From Parvibaculum lavamentivorans DS-1 (GTDB lineage Bacteria; Pseudomonadota; Alphaproteobacteria; Parvibaculales; Parvibaculaceae): a DNA stretch of 64,000 nt. Of the stretch, positions 60,431 to 64,000 are shown in pieces. The DNA is taken from the NCBI RefSeq assembly GCF_000017565.1, contig NC_009719.1, positions 1,240,001 through 1,304,000 on the forward strand. The letters are read 5' to 3'. Each line of letters opens with the position of its first letter. The stretch's first letter is position 1. A program made the translations under genes and the position numbers. The notes under the pieces are model-generated. The model had not been told where the DNA came from. It saw nothing but the letters and a program-made list of their open reading frames with translations, and did not search any database.

Positions 60431-61014
60431 CGCACCGCCTTATCGGGCTTGACGGTTACGGGCTGGAATGGTCTATCGAAGGTCACCCCCTCCACGGGCC
60501 TGGACGTATGACGGCCGTTTTCCCTCAAGGTTTTTTCCGCTTGGCGTGTCTGCCTGCATGGCTGCTCGCCGTCGCACTGCTGTGCGTGCCCTTGGACGCA
60601 TATGCCGTGGATGCACGTTCGGAGCGCGCCTCCCTCAACCTTGCGTCCCGAGGAGTCGAAGCCGCGGCCACAGGGCGTTTGCTTGATGCCCAACGTCTTC
60701 TTGAGGAGGCGATGGTGGTGAACCCTGCCAATACCCGCGCCATCACGGAACTCGGCAACGTCCATGAGGCGCGTGGCAACGCGAAACTCGCGCGCAAATA
60801 CTATCGCCTCGCTCTGGAGATAGATCCGGTCGCGCCCGATGCCCTAAGCAAGCTTGCATTGCTCGATATTTCCGAAGGCAATCGAGCTGCGGCGGTAGGG
60901 GCGCTACGCAAGCTGCAGGTCATCTGTCCTGCTTGTACGCAAACGCAGAAACTTTCCAGCGCTCTCAGCGCCGGGACAACGTCCCCATCCGATGTACCCT
61001 CCTCAAATCCGTAG
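60427..61014 (+). CDS. Exported tetratricopeptide-repeat protein
   Basis: A 195-residue protein. A hydrophobic segment (about residues 37-58) ending in DAYAVDA looks like a signal peptide, which would make the ATG at 60508 the true start; the ATG at 60427 overlaps the RsmB stop (ATGA) and would couple translation. The rest holds three TPR units (for example [39 protein letters not shown]). Cys pair CPAC near the end. Function unknown; probably a periplasmic scaffold. Confidence 0.75.
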   Translation: MTHRLIGLDGYGLEWSIEGHPLHGPGRMTAVFPQGFFRLACLPAWLLAVALLCVPLDAYAVDARSERASLNLASRGVEAAATGRLLDAQRLLEEAMVVNPANTRAITELGNVHEARGNAKLARKYYRLALEIDPVAPDALSKLALLDISEGNRAAAVGALRKLQVICPACTQTQKLSSALSAGTTSPSDVPSSNP

Positions 61015-61021
61015 ACGGGCC

Positions 61022-62572
61022 ATGACCGAAGACCGCATTCTTATCGTCGATTTTGGAAGTCAGGTAACACAGCTCATTGCGCGGCGCGTTCGCGAAAGTG
61101 GTGTCTATTGCGAGATCGTCCCCTTCAACAAGGCGGATGAGATGCTCGACACCTTCGAGCCGAAAGCGATCATTTTGTCCGGTGGTCCGGCCAGCGTCAC
61201 GGTGGAGACGGGACCTCGCGCCTCCCTGCGTGTATTCGAGCTCGGTGTTCCCGTTCTCGGCATTTGCTATGGCGAGCAGACGATGTGTGTCGAACTCGGC
61301 GGCAAGGTTGAGGGCTCGGACCATCAGGAATTCGGCCGCGCTTCCATCGAGATCGTGGAGGAGTGCGCGCTGTTCGAGGGGCTGATGAAGGTCGGCGACA
61401 CGGAGCCGGTCTGGATGAGCCACGGCGACCGCGTCGTCGCGCTCCCGGAAGGCTTCAAGGTCGTCGCCATCAGTCGCGGCGCTCCCTTTGCCGCCATAGC
61501 CGACGAGACAAGACGCTTCTATGGCGTTCAATTCCACCCGGAAGTGATGCATACGCCGCGTGGCCGCGACATGCTCTGGAATTTCACGCACAAGATTGCC
61601 GGCTGCTCCGGCGACTGGACCATGGCCGCATTCCGCGAAACGGAAATCGCCAAGGTGCGCGCGCAGGTCGGCAAGGGGCGGGTAATCTGCGGCCTCTCCG
61701 GCGGTGTTGATTCATCCGTCGTCGCCGTGCTGCTTCATGAAGCAATTGGCGATCAGCTTCAATGCGTCTTCGTCGACACGGGCATGATGCGTGCTGGCGA
61801 AGCCGAGCAGGTCGTAAGCCTCTTCCGTAACCACTACAACATCCCGCTTGTCCATCGCGATGCGAGCGACCTGTTCCTCGGCAAGCTCGAAGGCGTCAGC
61901 GATCCGGAGAAGAAGCGCAAGATCATCGGTGCCACCTTCATCGACGTCTTCGAAGAAGAGGCCCGGAATATTGGCGGCGCGGATTTCCTTGCGCAGGGCA
62001 CGCTCTACCCGGACGTGATCGAAAGTGTCTCCTTCACCGGCGGCCCCTCGGTGACGATCAAGAGTCACCACAATGTCGGCGGTCTGCCCGAACGCATGAA
62101 CATGAAGCTCGTGGAACCGCTGCGCGAACTCTTCAAGGATGAAGTGCGCGAACTTGGTCGCGAACTCGGCCTGCCGCCCGATTTCGTCGGCCGCCACCCG
62201 TTTCCCGGGCCAGGTCTTGCCATCCGCATTCCTGGCGAGATTACGCGCGAGAAACTCGAAATTCTTCGCAAGGCCGACACCGTCTATCTCGAAGAAATCC
62301 GTTCGGCCGGTCTCTACGACGAAATCTGGCAGGCCTTCGCCGTGCTGCTGCCCGTGCGCACCGTAGGGGTGATGGGCGATGGCCGGACCTATGACTACGT
62401 CTGCGCACTCCGCGCCGTGACATCGACCGACGGCATGACGGCGGACTACTATCCGTTTAGTCACGAGTTTCTTGGCCAGGTTTCCACGCGCATCATCAAC
62501 GAGGTCCGAGGCATCAACCGCGTAGTTTACGACGTAACGTCGAAACCGCCGGGGACGATCGAGTGGGAATGA
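61022..62572 (+). CDS. guaA: GMP synthase (glutamine-hydrolysing)
   Basis: A 516-residue enzyme converting XMP to GMP. The class I glutamine amidotransferase domain comes first (GICYGEQTM with Cys82, then [14 protein letters not shown] with the His-Glu pair). The ATP pyrophosphatase P-loop is [14 protein letters not shown], and a dimerisation domain ends in PPGTIEWE. The ATG is 7 bases after the TPR stop. Its 3' end is a known integration target of tyrosine-recombinase islands, and an integrase gene starts 316 bases downstream. Confidence 0.97.
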   Translation: MTEDRILIVDFGSQVTQLIARRVRESGVYCEIVPFNKADEMLDTFEPKAIILSGGPASVTVETGPRASLRVFELGVPVLGICYGEQTMCVELGGKVEGSDHQEFGRASIEIVEECALFEGLMKVGDTEPVWMSHGDRVVALPEGFKVVAISRGAPFAAIADETRRFYGVQFHPEVMHTPRGRDMLWNFTHKIAGCSGDWTMAAFRETEIAKVRAQVGKGRVICGLSGGVDSSVVAVLLHEAIGDQLQCVFVDTGMMRAGEAEQVVSLFRNHYNIPLVHRDASDLFLGKLEGVSDPEKKRKIIGATFIDVFEEEARNIGGADFLAQGTLYPDVIESVSFTGGPSVTIKSHHNVGGLPERMNMKLVEPLRELFKDEVRELGRELGLPPDFVGRHPFPGPGLAIRIPGEITREKLEILRKADTVYLEEIRSAGLYDEIWQAFAVLLPVRTVGVMGDGRTYDYVCALRAVTSTDGMTADYYPFSHEFLGQVSTRIINEVRGINRVVYDVTSKPPGTIEWE

Positions 62573-62888
62573 TTCAGGCCCATCCGAGGGTATCCAATGC
62601 TACGCCATGATTTCCGTTAAGTATATGATATAAAACGAAAAACTCTTCTACATGTTTCGGCGTCTATCGCCGGGTAAGCGTCACAGGTGACGGACTTTTT
62701 GGCGGTCCTCACAAACTTGCTCAATTGATCTTTTGAAAGTACCGTCAGGGGCATGAGAGCCGCTGACGGACTTTTTTTGGCCATAACACATTGGGAATTC
62801 AGATAAAAATTTCCAAATGATGGGCCAAAAACGGCTGACGTACTTTTCAGTGGCTTTCTCCGCTTTCGATCCTGTTTCGGAGGGAAGA
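62573..62888. other. Left end of an integrated element (attL region)
   Basis: 316 bases with no gene. It is noticeably more AT-rich than the surroundings, and carries four TGACGGACTTTT-type repeats (see next entry) plus an inverted repeat TTTTTGGC-CAT around 62774-62784 and 62819-62830. The attachment core is expected within the last 20 or so bases of guaA; it cannot be fixed without the other end of the element. Confidence 0.6.
62686..62854. repeat. Four TGACGGACTTTT-type repeats, candidate integrase arm sites
   Basis: Direct copies: TGACGGACTTTTT at 62688-62700, TGACGGACTTTTTTT at 62764-62778, TGACGTACTTTT at 62836-62847. One inverted copy: TTTTGAAAGTACCGTCA at 62731-62747, that is TGACGGTACTTTCAAAA on the minus strand. 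Three direct copies are followed by GGC. Their position between the target gene and the integrase start fits arm-type sites, which the N-terminal domain of the recombinase would bind. Confidence 0.6.
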
Positions 62889-64000
62889 ATGCTCACGGAC
62901 GCTGCCATTAAGGCTTTGAGACCACGCGATAAAATGTACAAAGTGACGGACCGTGACGGGATGTACGTGTTGGTCTCACCGACCGGCGCGTTGACCTTCC
63001 GCTTCGACTACCGTTTGAACGGGCGCCGGGAAACGGTGATTATTGGCAGGTACGGCCCAACGGGCGTTTCGCTTGCGCGCGCCCGCGAGAAGCTGATCGA
63101 GGCCAAACTGATGATTCAGGACGGCGTCTCGCCTGCGTTCGAAAAGCGACGCGAGAAGCGCCGGATCAAGGAAGCCAAGAGTTTCGGCGAATTTGGCGAG
63201 CGCTGGCTGCAAGACGCGCGAATGGCCGATAGCACCCGCGCCATGCGCCGCACCATCTTCGAGCGCGATATTCTGCCGACATTCCGGAACCGGCTCCTGC
63301 ACGAGATTCTGCCTGAGGACCTGCGAGCGATGTGCGAGAAGGTGAAGGCGAGAGGCGCACCGGCGACGGCGGTCCATGTCCGGGACATCGTGAAGCTGAT
63401 CTTTGCCTTCGCGATCTTGCACGGCGAGAAGGTTTCCAACCCAGCCGACGAGGTTGGCCCATCCTCGATCGCAACCTTCGTGCCGAAGGATCGATCGCTA
63501 TCCCCCTCGGAAATACGCATCATGCTCACCCAGCTCGAGCATGTCGCGACTTTGCCGACGATACGCCTCGGAATGAAACTGTTCCTGCTATCGATGGTGC
63601 GAAAGAGCGAATTACAGGATGCCGTGTGGGACGAAGTCGATTTCGAGAACGCGGTTTGGTCGATCCCGAAGGAGCGGATGAAGCGCTCGAAGGCTCACAA
63701 CGTCTATCTCTCGCAGCAGATGCTCGACATTTTCATCGCTCTCAAAACCTGCGCGGGAAACTCGAAATACGTTCTGCCGTCACGTTACGACGCCGACGCC
63801 CCGATGTCGCGGGCGACGTTCAACCGGATCACGGTGGCCGTGGTGGAGCGCGCCAAGAAGGAAGGCTTGCCGCTGGAGGCATTTACGATCCATGATCTCC
63901 GGCGAACCGGCTCAACCTTGCTGAATGAGGTGGGCTTCAACAGCGACTGGATCGAGAAGTGTCTGGCGCATGAGGATGGACGGTCCTCGCGGGGCATCTA
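62889..64000 (+). CDS. int: P4-type tyrosine recombinase/integrase, partial at the window end
   Basis: At least 370 codons are open to the window end. The N-terminal DUF4102-like arm-binding domain opens with LTDAAIKALRPRDKMYKVTD and contains LTFRFDYRLNGRRETVIIGRYG. A SAM-like core-binding domain lies at about 95-190, and the catalytic domain shows LFLLSMVRKSELQDAVWDEVD (first Arg) and TIHDLRRTGSTLLNEVG (His-x-x-Arg). The window ends just after LAHEDGRSSRGIY, before the catalytic Tyr. ATG at 62889 follows CGGAGGGA. It should integrate or excise the element at guaA. Confidence 0.92.
   Translation, partial: MLTDAAIKALRPRDKMYKVTDRDGMYVLVSPTGALTFRFDYRLNGRRETVIIGRYGPTGVSLARAREKLIEAKLMIQDGVSPAFEKRREKRRIKEAKSFGEFGERWLQDARMADSTRAMRRTIFERDILPTFRNRLLHEILPEDLRAMCEKVKARGAPATAVHVRDIVKLIFAFAILHGEKVSNPADEVGPSSIATFVPKDRSLSPSEIRIMLTQLEHVATLPTIRLGMKLFLLSMVRKSELQDAVWDEVDFENAVWSIPKERMKRSKAHNVYLSQQMLDIFIALKTCAGNSKYVLPSRYDADAPMSRATFNRITVAVVERAKKEGLPLEAFTIHDLRRTGSTLLNEVGFNSDWIEKCLAHEDGRSSRGI

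Noticed and set aside
59836-61014. A longer version of the TPR gene reaching back into the RsmB-like gene
   Set aside because: The extra 197 residues are Arg/Pro-rich and out of frame with the conserved methyltransferase. The signal-peptide-like segment shows the protein starts at 60427 or 60508.
62686-62854. CRISPR-like array
   Set aside because: The repeats are short, imperfect and in mixed orientation, with no equal-length spacers and no cas genes. They fit integrase arm sites better.
62681-62941. Minus-strand small open frame (86 codons) between guaA and the integrase
   Set aside because: It overlaps the repeat array and the integrase start, and has no convincing ribosome site.

Overview
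The window is GC-rich, densely coded chromosomal DNA. Gene content and gene order suggest an aerobic, metabolically versatile alphaproteobacterium. The class II (medium-chain) PHA synthase, the hydrophobic-substrate genes and the alphaproteobacterial intergenic palindromes make me think of a Parvibaculum-like organism, but that is an impression and not a proof. Nearly all genes have good ribosome binding sites. Several start at GTG, and stop/start overlaps are common.

Layout. (1) 1-3612: tail of an amidohydrolase, a TetR regulator, a leftward DUF2855/GST pair and a DUF1330 gene. (2) 3784-6409: medium-chain PHA synthase and its depolymerase. (3) 6447-9136: sulfatase and formylglycine-generating enzyme behind a strong promoter with an overlapping palindrome. 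(4) 9185-11034: histidine kinase and response regulator. (5) 11156-15213: a small catabolic run (FAD monooxygenase, exported amidohydrolase, SDR, limonene-epoxide-hydrolase-like protein). (6) 15299-18165: phospholipase D/VTT fusion and EEP-family phosphatase. (7) 18162-23759: a complete agmatine-to-putrescine island (AguB, putrescine carbamoyltransferase, permease, AguA, carbamate kinase). (8) 23901-24740: a TonB-like protein.

(9) 24799-39249 is the most interesting part. A zinc-free MDR reductase and a large MalT-type LuxR activator precede a five-gene operon whose subunit types and sizes match the acetophenone/acetone carboxylase family (ApcABCDE layout), followed by a convergent acetoacetyl-CoA-synthetase-like ligase. 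The two transcription units beside the activator share a leader element (CCTTTCGGGTGGG, then AGGGGTA, then GGGGAGGATA). A diverged copy lies upstream of (10) the RND / DUF1329 / YCF48 / DUF1302 / DUF1329 envelope cluster at 39719-48006. This suggests one regulon that couples uptake or efflux of a hydrophobic ketone to its carboxylation and CoA activation. The gap between the carboxylase operon and the ligase holds two similar small-RNA-like modules, each a CCTCC-loop hairpin followed by a GGCTGCCTC terminator.

(11) 48007-54974: a PQQ-type sugar dehydrogenase, a small membrane protein, a TRAP transporter (Q-M-P) and a large-ring-type Baeyer-Villiger monooxygenase. (12) 55070-62572: housekeeping genes (tRNA-Gln, Ppx/GppA, RlmE, guaB, RsmB-like, TPR protein, guaA). 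(13) 62573-64000: the left end of an integrated element at the 3' end of guaA, with repeated TGACGGACTTTT sites and a tyrosine integrase cut by the window end.
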